Assembly: GCF_004345825.1 (NCBI RefSeq)
Contig: NZ_SLXM01000005.1
Span: 125,290-189,289 of the forward strand
Reading direction: 5' to 3'
DNA length: 64,000 nt
Source: Tenacibaculum skagerrakense
GTDB taxonomy: Bacteria; Bacteroidota; Bacteroidia; Flavobacteriales; Flavobacteriaceae
This document shows, piece by piece, positions 52,328-61,544 of this stretch. The translations under genes were made by a program, and so were the position numbers. The notes beneath the pieces were generated by a model, which was not told the origin of the DNA, ran no database searches, and was given only the letters and a program-made list of their open reading frames with translations. Numbering within the stretch: the stretch's first letter is position 1; every line of letters begins with the position of its first letter.

Positions 52328-53566
52328 TTATTTGAATTTTTCAGTGACTTTTTGAGCAATACCTACAATCACTTCTGTTGCTTTTATAATTGATTCTACT
52401 GGGACATATTCATATCTTCCGTGGAAATTATGACCTCCAGCAAAAATATTCGGGCAAGGTAAGCCCATGTAAGAAAGTTGAGAACCATCAGTTCCACCTC
52501 GAATAGGTTTAATTAACGGCGTAATTCCCATATCTTTCATTACTTCCTCCGCTATATCAACAATGTACATTACAGGCTCAACTTTTTCTTTCATGTTAAA
52601 GTATTGATCCTTTATTTCAACACTAATAGCATCTTTACCCAACTGCTTGTTAATTTTTTCAGCAGTTTCTAGCATTAGTTCTTTTCTCTTATTGAAAAGA
52701 GTCATGTCATGATCTCTGATAATATACTTTAGAACAGTTTGTTCTACTTTTCCTTCCATAGTATGCAAATGGAAAAAGCCTTCGTATCCTGATGTTTTTT
52801 CCGGAACTTCATTAGCAGGTAGTGCATTGATGAATTTACTCGCAATTGTCATGGAATTAACCATTTTACCTTTAGCATAGCCAGGATGTACAATTTTTCC
52901 GTTGATAGTAACAACAGCACCAGCAGCATTAAAGTTTTCATACTCTAATTCACCAATCTGACTTCCGTCCATGGTGTAAGCCCATTGAGCTCCAAATTTT
53001 TCAACATCAAATTTATGAGCACCTTTTCCAACTTCTTCATCAGGTGTAAAACAAATTCTAATTTTTCCATGTTTAATCTCTGGATGTTGAATTAAATATT
53101 CCATGGCAGAAACAATTTCTGTAACTCCTGCTTTATCATCAGCACCTAATAAAGTAGTTCCATCGGTAGTTATAATTGTTTGTCCTTTGTATTGCAATAA
53201 ATCTTCAAAATAAGAAGGAGATAATACAATGTTCTGTTCTTTATTTAAAACAATATCTTCCCCGTTGTAATTCTCATGTACTTGAGGTTTTACATTAGCA
53301 CCTGTAAAATCTGGACTTGTATCTATATGTGCTACAAAACCTACAGTAGGAACTTCGTAATCGATATTACTAGGTAGTGTTGCCATTAAATAACAATTGT
53401 CATCTAATTCTACATCTTCCATACCAATATCATTTAGCTCTTTTTCTAATACACGAGCTAAATCCCACTGTTTTTCTGTACTCGGGAATTTTGGATTGTT
53501 TGGATCAGATTCAGTATCAATAGTTACATATTTTACAAATCTGTTGATTATATGCTGTTTGTTCAT
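52328..53566 (-). CDS. pepT: Peptidase T (tripeptide aminopeptidase)
   Basis: 412 residues, the family length. The zinc ligands are in HIDTSPD (His80, Asp82), TLLGADDKAG, CFTPDEEVGKG and GGHNFHG near the C-terminus. It removes N-terminal residues from tripeptides in the cytoplasm. It has its own promoter box in the gap after the lipoprotein gene. Confidence 0.97.
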   Translation of the reverse strand: MNKQHIINRFVKYVTIDTESDPNNPKFPSTEKQWDLARVLEKELNDIGMEDVELDDNCYLMATLPSNIDYEVPTVGFVAHIDTSPDFTGANVKPQVHENYNGEDIVLNKEQNIVLSPSYFEDLLQYKGQTIITTDGTTLLGADDKAGVTEIVSAMEYLIQHPEIKHGKIRICFTPDEEVGKGAHKFDVEKFGAQWAYTMDGSQIGELEYENFNAAGAVVTINGKIVHPGYAKGKMVNSMTIASKFINALPANEVPEKTSGYEGFFHLHTMEGKVEQTVLKYIIRDHDMTLFNKRKELMLETAEKINKQLGKDAISVEIKDQYFNMKEKVEPVMYIVDIAEEVMKDMGITPLIKPIRGGTDGSQLSYMGLPCPNIFAGGHNFHGRYEYVPVESIIKATEVIVGIAQKVTEKFK

Positions 53567-53584
53567 TTTTTAAATTTTAGGATT

Positions 53585-53592
53585 CAAAAATA
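53585..53592 (-). promoter_or_regulatory. -7 promoter box for pepT
   Basis: TATTTTTG on the leftward strand, 18 nt before the ATG. Confidence 0.62.
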
Positions 53593-53594
53593 AG

Positions 53595-54149
53595 TTATTT
53601 TAAATGCATTTTATCAATCAATTTTACAGCTTTACACAAGCGCTCATCTATTAGAGAATCGCCATAAATTTCTGTTTTGATATGCATAAAGCCTAGATCA
53701 GCTTTTGTGAAAACATTTAAAAGATGATAACTGTATTTTCCTTTTTTGCCACTTACATAATTGTAGAAAGCTTTATTGTTTAGAAACTTAATTTCTTTGG
53801 ATACTACTTCTTCTAAATTCTCTTGTTTATTTTCAGCTTTAATTTTGTTGATGAACTCATTGTTTATTTCAATCGGATTCGAAATAAAAGAGGCATCTAT
53901 AATTACGGTTTCTTTAAAACTTAACGTTGTATCTGCAGTATAAATAGAGGAAACTACTTCATCATAATATAAGTTGGTTTTCCAGTTTTTTGGAAGCTTC
54001 ATGACAAAGTTTTTCTTGAAATCAGTAATTTCTTCAAGATTTGAAAACGCAGGAGAAGAACATTTAAATTCTTCGGATAGTTTGTTTGAGGTACATGAAC
54101 TATAAGAGACTAATACAAGAAGTAAAAGTGTTAAATGCGAAATTTTCAT
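53595..54149 (-). CDS. Lipoprotein of unknown function
   Basis: 184 residues with a lipoprotein signal (LVSYSSC, Cys19). The mature part has a central LPKNWKTNLYYDEVVSSIYTAD, a pattern also seen in PsbP-like and PepSY-adjacent periplasmic proteins, but I cannot assign a family. It follows the DUF3810 gene by 3 nt, so the two are co-transcribed. Confidence 0.72.
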   Translation of the reverse strand: MKISHLTLLLLVLVSYSSCTSNKLSEEFKCSSPAFSNLEEITDFKKNFVMKLPKNWKTNLYYDEVVSSIYTADTTLSFKETVIIDASFISNPIEINNEFINKIKAENKQENLEEVVSKEIKFLNNKAFYNYVSGKKGKYSYHLLNVFTKADLGFMHIKTEIYGDSLIDERLCKAVKLIDKMHLK

Positions 54150-54152
54150 AAA

Positions 54153-55223
54153 TTATTTTTGTTCGGAATAGGCGATTAGCAAATCTACAACATAGCTGTA
54201 AGATTCGATACCTTTTGATTGATTATTTGCTTTTAAATAAGAATTATATCCTTTTTTTAAGTAAGGTTCAATAGGGTTTTCATAGTGTTTCCAAAATTCA
54301 TAATTGTCTTTTAATTCTTTACGAATTCCTTTATTAATTTTAAGCCAAAATTCTTTGTAACGTTTTGGTTCTCTTTTTCTAAGTTCTCTAATACAATATC
54401 TTAAAGCCATTCGGTATCCAGAGTAGTTAAAGTATTTGTCGCTACTAGACACACAAGCTAAAAAACCTACAAAATTGGCCTCGTTTTCGGCAGACCAACC
54501 TATTTGATGAGCAACTTCGTGACAAGCCGTTGAGGGAAGTCCCGCTTTAGGAATCATACTGTTTACCTGCGCTTCACCTGTAATTGGATTCAGATACCCT
54601 GAAGTTCCATTGTAAGATTGAAATAAACTTACCATAGAACTTTTAATAGAAGCACTTTTATAAGTGAGTTGAGGATAGTTATTACTCAAATTGCTATATG
54701 CATCTTTAACTTTATCATAAATCTCTGAATTCGTATACGGGATTTCAATTTTTAGGGTGTCATTACCAGCAATTGCTACTTGTAAATTATTCAACGTATC
54801 TATAAAACCAGTAGTAACTTTTATTAATTGTTCAGTAGAATATTTAGAAGATCTTAGGTTTAGTTTTTTGGCTAAAGGTTCTCTAAAATAATTGAGCCCC
54901 CAAAAAAGATAAAAACAAAAATAAATTATTGAAAATAAAGCAACTAGTTGTATTGTTTTTTTGATTAAATTTCGAAATCTGTTTTTAATGAGTTTGTAAG
55001 TTTCCAAGATGATTAAAACTATTAGAATCAGTCCTATCAAGTCCCCAATAGAGAAAGGAACCCAACCAAAAAGAATACGAAAGAATCTAGAAATAAATGG
55101 ATATAATCCATTAGCGTAATATTGCTCAATAAACTGTGGCTTACCACTTAAGTATTGAATCAAAATTATTTGAAAGGGCAATAAAAGTGCAAGAAAAACA
55201 GTTTTTTTAGTAGGTTTCATCAT
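54153..55223 (-). CDS. DUF3810 family membrane metalloprotease-like protein
   Basis: 356 residues from the ATG at 55223 (55220 and 55256 are alternatives). Three N-terminal membrane helices are followed by a soluble domain with a zinc-peptidase motif, STACHEVAHQIGWSAENEANFV (split: HEVAH, then a downstream Glu in NEANF), about residues 205-225. This is the DUF3810 pattern; a protease role is predicted but not proven for the family. An exact TATTTTTG box sits just upstream, which favours the shorter starts. Confidence 0.82.
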   Translation of the reverse strand: MMKPTKKTVFLALLLPFQIILIQYLSGKPQFIEQYYANGLYPFISRFFRILFGWVPFSIGDLIGLILIVLIILETYKLIKNRFRNLIKKTIQLVALFSIIYFCFYLFWGLNYFREPLAKKLNLRSSKYSTEQLIKVTTGFIDTLNNLQVAIAGNDTLKIEIPYTNSEIYDKVKDAYSNLSNNYPQLTYKSASIKSSMVSLFQSYNGTSGYLNPITGEAQVNSMIPKAGLPSTACHEVAHQIGWSAENEANFVGFLACVSSSDKYFNYSGYRMALRYCIRELRKREPKRYKEFWLKINKGIRKELKDNYEFWKHYENPIEPYLKKGYNSYLKANNQSKGIESYSYVVDLLIAYSEQK

Positions 55224-55225
55224 TC

Positions 55226-55233
55226 CAAAAATA
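55226..55233 (-). promoter_or_regulatory. -7 promoter box near the DUF3810 start
   Basis: TATTTTTG on the leftward strand. It is 5 nt before the ATG at 55220 and 2 nt before that at 55223, which would make the transcript leaderless; or it is coding if translation starts at 55256. Confidence 0.4.
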
Positions 55234-55334
55234 GGAAGATATAATGTTATTAACATGCTAATAACAATTTTGTTTACAATTTTTGTGAAAAAAGAAAAAC
55301 AAAGAAAGCTGTAATAAATATCAATGTAAAAAAT

Positions 55335-55342
55335 TACTTTTG
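55335..55342 (+). promoter_or_regulatory. -7 promoter box for dnaB
   Basis: TACTTTTG, exact consensus, only 5 nt before the ATG at 55348. No good -33 element is seen. Confidence 0.5.
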
Positions 55343-55347
55343 CCCGT

Positions 55348-56868
55348 ATGGAGAGAACGCAAAGTTTACGAGGAACTAGGATAGATAAATCTAGAATAAT
55401 AAATTTAGAAAAAGGAAAACTACCACCACAAGCATTAGATTTAGAGGAGGCTGTTTTAGGGGCAATGATGATTGATAAAAAGGGGATTGATGAAGTAATT
55501 GATATTTTACATCCAGAGGCTTTTTATGATAGACGTCATCAGGAGATTTACGCTGCTATTTATGCGTTATTCCAAAACTCGGAACCTATCGATTTAAAGA
55601 CAGTTGCGCACAGATTGCGTAGTGATGGTAAATTAGAGTTAGCAGGTGGCGATTTTTATTTGATAAATCTTACTCAAAAGGTAGCTTCTTCTGCGCATAT
55701 TGAATTTCACTCTAGAATTATTCTCCAAAAGTATATTCAACGTAGGTTAATTTCTATTTCTTCGGAAATTATTGAAAGTGCTTACGATGAAACTACTGAT
55801 GTATTTGATTTATTAGATGAAGCAGAAGGTAAATTATTTGAAGTTACTCAAGGAAACTTAAAAAAAGGAGCTGAAGGTGCAGGTTCTTTAGTGCAACAGG
55901 CAATAAATAAAATTCAAGAAATATCTAATAAAGAAGGAATGAGTGGTTTGGCAACTGGATTTACAAAGCTTGATGCTTTGACTTCTGGATGGCAGCCTAC
56001 CGATTTAATTATCATTGCAGCTCGTCCTGGTATGGGAAAAACGGCTTTTGTAATTTCTATGGCAAAAAATATGGCAATCGATTTTAATCACGCTGTAGCT
56101 GTATTTTCCTTAGAGATGTCCTCAGTTCAGTTAATTACCCGTATGATTTCCTCAGAAACTGGATTAACTTCAGAAAAACTTCGTAAAGGTAGTTTAGAAC
56201 CTCATGAATGGGAGCAGTTGAATGTTAAAGTAAAAAAACTTTCTGATGCGCCAATTTTTATAGATGATACTCCAGCCTTATCTATTTTTGATTTAAGAGC
56301 AAAAGCACGTCGTTTAGTATCTCAGCATAATGTTCGAATTTTAATTATTGATTATTTACAGTTAATGACTGCTGGAGGATCAGGAGGAAACCGTGAACAG
56401 GAAATTTCTACTATTTCTCGTAACTTAAAAGCATTGGCAAAAGAATTACATGTTCCTGTAATTGCATTGTCACAGTTATCACGTTCTGTTGAAACTAGGG
56501 GAGGAAGTAAGCGACCGTTGCTTTCCGATCTTCGTGAATCTGGAGCTATTGAGCAGGATGCCGATATTGTATCATTCATTTTCCGTCCAGAGTATTATGG
56601 AATGACTGAATGGGATGATGATGATCACACTCCATGTGAGGGACAAGGAGAATTTATTGTAGCAAAACATCGTAATGGTGGTTTAGATAATATTCGTTTA
56701 AAGTTTACGGGACACTTAGCTAAATTCTCGGATTTAGAAGAAGGATTTAGTAGTGAATTCCAATCGAGTATGAATTCTTTTGCTTCCGATAGTTTACCTT
56801 CAGCAGAAGATGCTTTTGGAGCTCCAGAATCTTCAAATGACGATTTTAATGATGATGTTCCGTTTTAA
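55348..56868 (+). CDS. dnaB: Replicative DNA helicase DnaB
   Basis: 506 residues. The N-terminal domain begins KLPPQALDLEEAVLGAMMID; the RecA-like motor has Walker A ARPGMGKTAF (about 225-234), Walker B ILIIDYLQLM (about 331-340), and the arginine finger region RSVETRGGSKRPLLSDLRESG. No intein is present. A long acidic C-terminal tail (SNDDFNDDVPF) resembles the SSB-type tail that binds partner proteins. It unwinds DNA at the replication fork. A leaderless transcript is likely. Confidence 0.97.
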   Translation: MERTQSLRGTRIDKSRIINLEKGKLPPQALDLEEAVLGAMMIDKKGIDEVIDILHPEAFYDRRHQEIYAAIYALFQNSEPIDLKTVAHRLRSDGKLELAGGDFYLINLTQKVASSAHIEFHSRIILQKYIQRRLISISSEIIESAYDETTDVFDLLDEAEGKLFEVTQGNLKKGAEGAGSLVQQAINKIQEISNKEGMSGLATGFTKLDALTSGWQPTDLIIIAARPGMGKTAFVISMAKNMAIDFNHAVAVFSLEMSSVQLITRMISSETGLTSEKLRKGSLEPHEWEQLNVKVKKLSDAPIFIDDTPALSIFDLRAKARRLVSQHNVRILIIDYLQLMTAGGSGGNREQEISTISRNLKALAKELHVPVIALSQLSRSVETRGGSKRPLLSDLRESGAIEQDADIVSFIFRPEYYGMTEWDDDDHTPCEGQGEFIVAKHRNGGLDNIRLKFTGHLAKFSDLEEGFSSEFQSSMNSFASDSLPSAEDAFGAPESSNDDFNDDVPF

Positions 56869-56942
56869 AATAACGTAACAGTTCTTAAAAATATATTAAA
56901 TACACAGTTGCTACTTAGTAATTGTGTATTTTAGTTTTTAAT

Positions 56943-58202
56943 ATGAAGAAATACATTTATTTACTCGCATTTTTATTTTTTTCCAATACACTTTGGGCAT
57001 CATTTATTTATGTGCCAATGAGTCATGATAACCAAAAAAATCATTTAAAAGCATATGGAATTGTTTATTATGCTTTGCAAAATGGTTTAAAAGCAAAATG
57101 GTTATTAAATTATGACGGAGGGGCATTTTTAATTGAAAATAATAAAGATGTTGTGAATGAGTGTAAGATTAGAGGTGTTTCATACCAAGAAATTTCTTCA
57201 GCTAAATCGCAACTAATTTTAGAAGAAATTTCATCTCCAAGTAAAAACCAGGAAGCGGTAACCTTAGAGAAAGCACCTAAAATTGCAGTATATTCACCTA
57301 AAGATAAGATGCCTTGGGATGATGCTGTAACTATGGTGTTAACCTATGCTGAAATTCCGTTTGATGTTATTTATGATGAAGAAGTTTTAAATGATAAGTT
57401 ATTATTATATGAATGGCTGCATTTACATCACGAGGATTTTACAGGACAGTATGGGCGTTTTTATGGAGCTTTTCGAACAGCTCCGTGGTACATAAAGCAG
57501 AAGAAAGATGCTGAAGCTCTTGCTACAAAATTAGGATATTCTAAAGTTTCTGAAGCTAAAAGAGATGTTTCGTTAAAGATTAGAGATTATGTAGTTGGCG
57601 GTGGTTTTATGTTTGCAATGTGTTCTGCTACAGATAGTTTTGATATTGCCTTGTCTGCAGATGGTGTAGATATTTGTGAAACAATGTTTGATGGAGATCC
57701 ATCTGAACCAAACTATCAATCTAAACTAGACTTTAACAAAACGTTTGCCTTTACTGATTTTGAATTAATTAGAAATCCAACAACCTATGAGTTTTCCTCG
57801 ATAGATATGACAGGTAAACGAAGAATTCGACAAGAGTCAGACTATTTTGTTTTAAAAGAATTTTCTGCAAAGTGGGACCAAGTTCCTACGATGTTATGTC
57901 AAAATCATACACAAGTAGTAAAAGCGTTTATGGGACAAACTACTTCTTTTGATAGGAGGAATGTAAAATCTACTGTAATGGTTTTAGGAGAAAATACTAC
58001 TAATTCAGAAGCTCGTTACATTCATGGTACAAAAGGAAAAGGAATGTTTACTTTTTATGGAGGTCATGACCCTGAAGATTACAGACATAGAGTAGGAGAC
58101 CCAAAAACCGAATTAGATTTGCACCCAACTTCTCCGGGGTATCGTTTAATTTTAAATAACGTTCTGTTTCCAGCAGCAAAAAAGAAAAAGCAGAAAACGT
58201 AA
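56943..58202 (+). CDS. Secreted protein labelled asparagine synthetase B in relatives
   Basis: 419 residues from the ATG at 56943, with a clear signal peptide (about 1-19, ending NTLWA). Relatives in flavobacteria carry the name asparagine synthetase B, but the sequence shows no glutamine amidotransferase Cys start and no ATP pyrophosphatase SGGxDS motif. A class I amidotransferase-like fold is possible (PKIAVYSPKDKMPWDDAV, then GGGFMFAMCSATDSFD with a Cys nucleophile-like position). The function is open. It follows dnaB by 74 nt. Confidence 0.72.
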   Translation: MKKYIYLLAFLFFSNTLWASFIYVPMSHDNQKNHLKAYGIVYYALQNGLKAKWLLNYDGGAFLIENNKDVVNECKIRGVSYQEISSAKSQLILEEISSPSKNQEAVTLEKAPKIAVYSPKDKMPWDDAVTMVLTYAEIPFDVIYDEEVLNDKLLLYEWLHLHHEDFTGQYGRFYGAFRTAPWYIKQKKDAEALATKLGYSKVSEAKRDVSLKIRDYVVGGGFMFAMCSATDSFDIALSADGVDICETMFDGDPSEPNYQSKLDFNKTFAFTDFELIRNPTTYEFSSIDMTGKRRIRQESDYFVLKEFSAKWDQVPTMLCQNHTQVVKAFMGQTTSFDRRNVKSTVMVLGENTTNSEARYIHGTKGKGMFTFYGGHDPEDYRHRVGDPKTELDLHPTSPGYRLILNNVLFPAAKKKKQKT

Positions 58203-58264
58203 AATGTTGTTAATAACTATTCATTAAAAGGGAGTTTTACATATTTAAATTTCGAACACTTTTG

Positions 58265-58272
58265 TATTTTTG
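58265..58272 (+). promoter_or_regulatory. -7 promoter box for the transketolase N-terminal subunit
   Basis: TATTTTTG, exact consensus, 20 nt before the ATG. Confidence 0.65.
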
Positions 58273-58292
58273 CGGGTATTAAATTAGACAAA

Positions 58293-59138
58293 ATGCCAAC
58301 AATACAACAACTTCAAGATTTTACACAACAAGTTCGTAGAGATATTTTACGTATGGTACATGCGGTTAATTCTGGTCATCCAGGAGGATCATTAGGGTGT
58401 GCTGAATTTTTTACTTGTTTATATCAAGAAATCATGGATTATAGCACTGATTTTGATATGGATGGTAAAAATGAGGATATGTTCTTTTTATCTAACGGAC
58501 ATATTTCACCTGTTTACTATAGTGTTTTAGCACGCAGTGGTTTCTTTTCAGTTGAAGAATTAGCAACTTTTAGAAAACTAAATTCACGTTTACAAGGACA
58601 TCCAACCACACACGAACACTTACCAGGCATTAGAATTGCATCTGGTTCTTTAGGGCAAGGAATGAGTGTTGCCATTGGTGCAGCTCAAGCGAAGAAACTA
58701 AATGGAGATGATAAAATAGTGTATTCTTTACATGGAGATGGAGAGTTGCAAGAAGGTCAGATTTGGGAAGCTGTAATGTATGCTGCTGCCAAAAAAGTTG
58801 ATAACTTGATTTCTACAGTTGATGTAAACGAGAAGCAAATTGACGGAACAACTGACCAAGTTTTGGCTATGGGAAGCTTAAAAGCAAAGTTTGAAGCTTT
58901 TGGTTGGGATGTTTTAGAAGTTAAAAAAGGTAATGATGTTGCTGCTATTTTAGAAGGATTAAAAGAAGCAAAATTAAGAACAGGAAAAGGAAAACCAGTA
59001 TGTATTTTATTGTATACAGAAATGGGTAATGGTGTTGATTTTATGATGCATACACATGCTTGGCATGGTAAAGCTCCAAATGATGAGCAATTAGCGAACG
59101 CATTAGAGCAAAATCCTGCGACGTTAGGAGATTACTAA
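58293..59138 (+). CDS. Transketolase, N-terminal subunit
   Basis: 281 residues, which covers only the thiamine diphosphate-binding half of the enzyme. The motifs are VNSGHPGGSLGCAEF, RLQGHPT, IASGSLGQGMSVAIGAA and the TPP motif GDGELQEGQIWEA with its following Asn. In split transketolases a second gene encodes the pyrimidine-binding and C-terminal domains, usually directly downstream. Here a strong terminator and then bshA follow, so the partner must be elsewhere. It serves the pentose phosphate pathway. Confidence 0.93.
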   Translation: MPTIQQLQDFTQQVRRDILRMVHAVNSGHPGGSLGCAEFFTCLYQEIMDYSTDFDMDGKNEDMFFLSNGHISPVYYSVLARSGFFSVEELATFRKLNSRLQGHPTTHEHLPGIRIASGSLGQGMSVAIGAAQAKKLNGDDKIVYSLHGDGELQEGQIWEAVMYAAAKKVDNLISTVDVNEKQIDGTTDQVLAMGSLKAKFEAFGWDVLEVKKGNDVAAILEGLKEAKLRTGKGKPVCILLYTEMGNGVDFMMHTHAWHGKAPNDEQLANALEQNPATLGDY

Positions 59139-59158
59139 AATAGAAAAGTTAATATTTT

Positions 59159-59197
59159 GAAACGCTGTTACTTATAAGTAGCAGCGTTTCTTTTTTT
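59159..59197 (+). terminator. Intrinsic terminator after the transketolase subunit
   Basis: 9-bp stem GAAACGCTG / CAGCGTTTC that continues inward through a TACTTATAAGTA palindrome, then seven T. Confidence 0.92.
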
Positions 59198-59266
59198 AAT
59201 AATATTAACATTGTAGCGTAAACAAAAACGTATTTTTACGTCAAAATCGAACAAATTTACAATACA

Positions 59267-60388
59267 ATGAAAATAGGAATTGTATGTTATCCTACTTTTG
59301 GAGGTAGTGGAGTGGTAGCTACAGAGTTAGGAATGGCATTAGCTAATAAAGGATATGAAGTTCATTTTATAACTTATAACTTACCAGTTCGATTAGATTT
59401 TATATCCTATAATTTACATTTTCACGAAGTAGCTCTAGAAGAGTATCCTTTGTTTCAATACCAGCCTTATGAACTAGCGCTTTCAACAAAAATGGTTGAA
59501 GTAGTAAAGCGTTATGAATTGGAAGTTTTACATGTGCATTACGCAATTCCACACGCTTACGCGGCTTATATGGCGAAAAAAATGTTGGCAGATAAAGGAA
59601 TAAAAGTAAAAGTAGTAACTACATTACATGGTACTGATATTACTTTGGTAGGTAGCCATCCCAGTTATAAAACAGCAGTTGAATTTAGTATCAATCAATC
59701 AGATGAGGTTACCGCTGTATCTTCCAGTTTAAAGAATGATACTTTGCGTTTGTTCAATATACAAAAAGACATAAAGGTTGTATATAATTTTATAGATGCT
59801 AAGAAATATGAAATGGCAGATGAAGAAGAATGTAAAAGAGCTGCTATTGCGAATCCAAATGAACGTATTTTAACTCATATTAGTAATTTTAGACCGGTAA
59901 AGAGAGTGTTGGATGTCATCCAAATTTTTAATCAAGTTCAAAAAGAAGTTCCTTCTAAATTATTAATGGTTGGAGATGGTCCAGAAAGATCTAAAGCAGA
60001 GAAATTAGCAGAAGATTTAGGGATAATTGAAAAAGTGTTGTTTCTAGGAAACAGTAATGAAGTTGCTAAATTATTATGTTATTCGGATGTGTTTTTATTA
60101 CCTTCCGAAACAGAAAGCTTTGGTTTAGCTGCTTTGGAAGCAATGGCTGCTAATACTGTTGTAATTTCATCAAATACTGGAGGACTTCCAGAGGTAAATA
60201 TTCATGGAGAAACAGGATTTCTTGCTGATTTAGGAGATGTTAAAAGTATGGCAAATCATGCAATCTCTATTCTAAAAGATGAGGCTAAACTATTAGAAAT
60301 GAAGAGAACTGCTAAAGAGCATACAAAGCTGTTTTCACTCGAAAAAGTATTGCCAGAGTATGAACGTATTTACAATGCTTGTTTTTAA
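59267..60388 (+). CDS. bshA: N-acetyl-alpha-D-glucosaminyl L-malate synthase (bacillithiol)
   Basis: 373 residues of the GT4 family. The BshA-specific opening MKIGIVCYPTFGGSGVVATE, then LHGTDITLVGSHPSYKTAVEFSI and the sugar-nucleotide motif SETESFGLAALEAMAA (about 280-295) are present. It joins UDP-GlcNAc and malate in the first step of bacillithiol, the low-molecular-weight thiol of many Bacteroidota. The convergent aroB gene overlaps its stop by 4 nt. Confidence 0.94.
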   Translation: MKIGIVCYPTFGGSGVVATELGMALANKGYEVHFITYNLPVRLDFISYNLHFHEVALEEYPLFQYQPYELALSTKMVEVVKRYELEVLHVHYAIPHAYAAYMAKKMLADKGIKVKVVTTLHGTDITLVGSHPSYKTAVEFSINQSDEVTAVSSSLKNDTLRLFNIQKDIKVVYNFIDAKKYEMADEEECKRAAIANPNERILTHISNFRPVKRVLDVIQIFNQVQKEVPSKLLMVGDGPERSKAEKLAEDLGIIEKVLFLGNSNEVAKLLCYSDVFLLPSETESFGLAALEAMAANTVVISSNTGGLPEVNIHGETGFLADLGDVKSMANHAISILKDEAKLLEMKRTAKEHTKLFSLEKVLPEYERIYNACF

Positions 60389-61443
60389 GCAGTGTAATAA
60401 TGTATACTTTCTTTTATTAAATCTTCGGAAGCTTCTTTATTAATAACAAAGTCTTCATAATCTTTCAGAAGAACAAATTTTATAACTCCAGCTTCGTTCT
60501 TTTTGTCATGTTTTAAAAGCGCTGTAATAGGCTCTATATCATCGTTAGCTATCATTATATGACCATAAATGTGTAGGATGGTTTTTTTGATTTCATGAAC
60601 TTTATCTAAAGGAAACCCAAGAATTTTATGAGATAGATAAGCTTCACAAACCATTCCTATTGCAATGGCTTCACCATGCGTTAAGTTATCTTTATTCGGA
60701 TTGTCTAGAAAATACGATTCAACACCATGGCCAATGGTATGCCCCCAGTTTAAAACTTTACGCAATCCTTGTTCTTTTGGATCTGCAGTAACCACTTCGT
60801 TTTTTATTTCAATAGAACGATGAATTAAATCAACAATATTTAAGTACTGCTCAACTTTAATTTTATTGAATAACTCAATATCATGTGTCATTCCATATTT
60901 AATAATTTCTGCAGTTCCCGATCTTATTTCTCTTGCAGAAACCGTATGTAAATATTCTGGATCAATTAAAACCATTTGTGGATTAGCAAAAACGCCAATC
61001 TGATTTTTTAAAACACCTAGATCTATTCCCGTTTTACCACCAACAGAAGCATCAACCATAGAAAGAAGTGTAGTAGGAATATTTACAAAATCAATTCCAC
61101 GTTTAAAAGTAGCCGCTACAAATCCGCCTAAATCTGTTATTACGCCTCCTCCCAATGTTATTAGTAAACTTTTTCTGTCAGCACCTAATTCAGTCATTAC
61201 ATTCCAAACACCTATGCAGGTTTCAATGTTTTTAAAAGCTTCCCCTGGATCTATTTGAATTACTTCAATTGGAAGATTCGTTTGAAGATTTTGAATACAT
61301 CTTGGATAGCAACATTCCATAGTATTGTCATCAACCAATATAAAAATAGATGAATACGATTTTTTTTCAAGTAAAAGCGCTAGTTCAGTGTATGCTTTTT
61401 CGTTAAAATTAATTGGGTATGTTACTGCTTGAATAGTTTCCAT
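60385..61443 (-). CDS. aroB: 3-dehydroquinate synthase
   Basis: 352 residues from the ATG at 61443 (METIQAVTYPINF); a longer frame upstream is not used. NAD and zinc motifs: LITLGGGVITDLGGFVAATFKRG (about 100-122, split), PTTLLSMVDASVGGKTGIDLG, and the metal ligands in RSGTAEIIKYG, NWGHTIGHG and LTHGEAIAIGM. It converts DAHP to 3-dehydroquinate in the shikimate pathway. Confidence 0.97.
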   Translation of the reverse strand: METIQAVTYPINFNEKAYTELALLLEKKSYSSIFILVDDNTMECCYPRCIQNLQTNLPIEVIQIDPGEAFKNIETCIGVWNVMTELGADRKSLLITLGGGVITDLGGFVAATFKRGIDFVNIPTTLLSMVDASVGGKTGIDLGVLKNQIGVFANPQMVLIDPEYLHTVSAREIRSGTAEIIKYGMTHDIELFNKIKVEQYLNIVDLIHRSIEIKNEVVTADPKEQGLRKVLNWGHTIGHGVESYFLDNPNKDNLTHGEAIAIGMVCEAYLSHKILGFPLDKVHEIKKTILHIYGHIMIANDDIEPITALLKHDKKNEAGVIKFVLLKDYEDFVINKEASEDLIKESIHYYTA

Positions 61444-61505
61444 TGTTTCTAAAAATAAGATGTAAAAATAAATAGAAATTATAAGAAATATTGATTGTTC
61501 TCTTC

Positions 61506-61513
61506 TATATTTG
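61506..61513 (+). promoter_or_regulatory. -7 promoter box for the proline dehydrogenase gene
   Basis: TATATTTG, exact consensus, 31 nt before the ATG. Confidence 0.6.
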
Positions 61514-61544
61514 TCTCTCAAGAATAAACGTGTAAATATTATTC

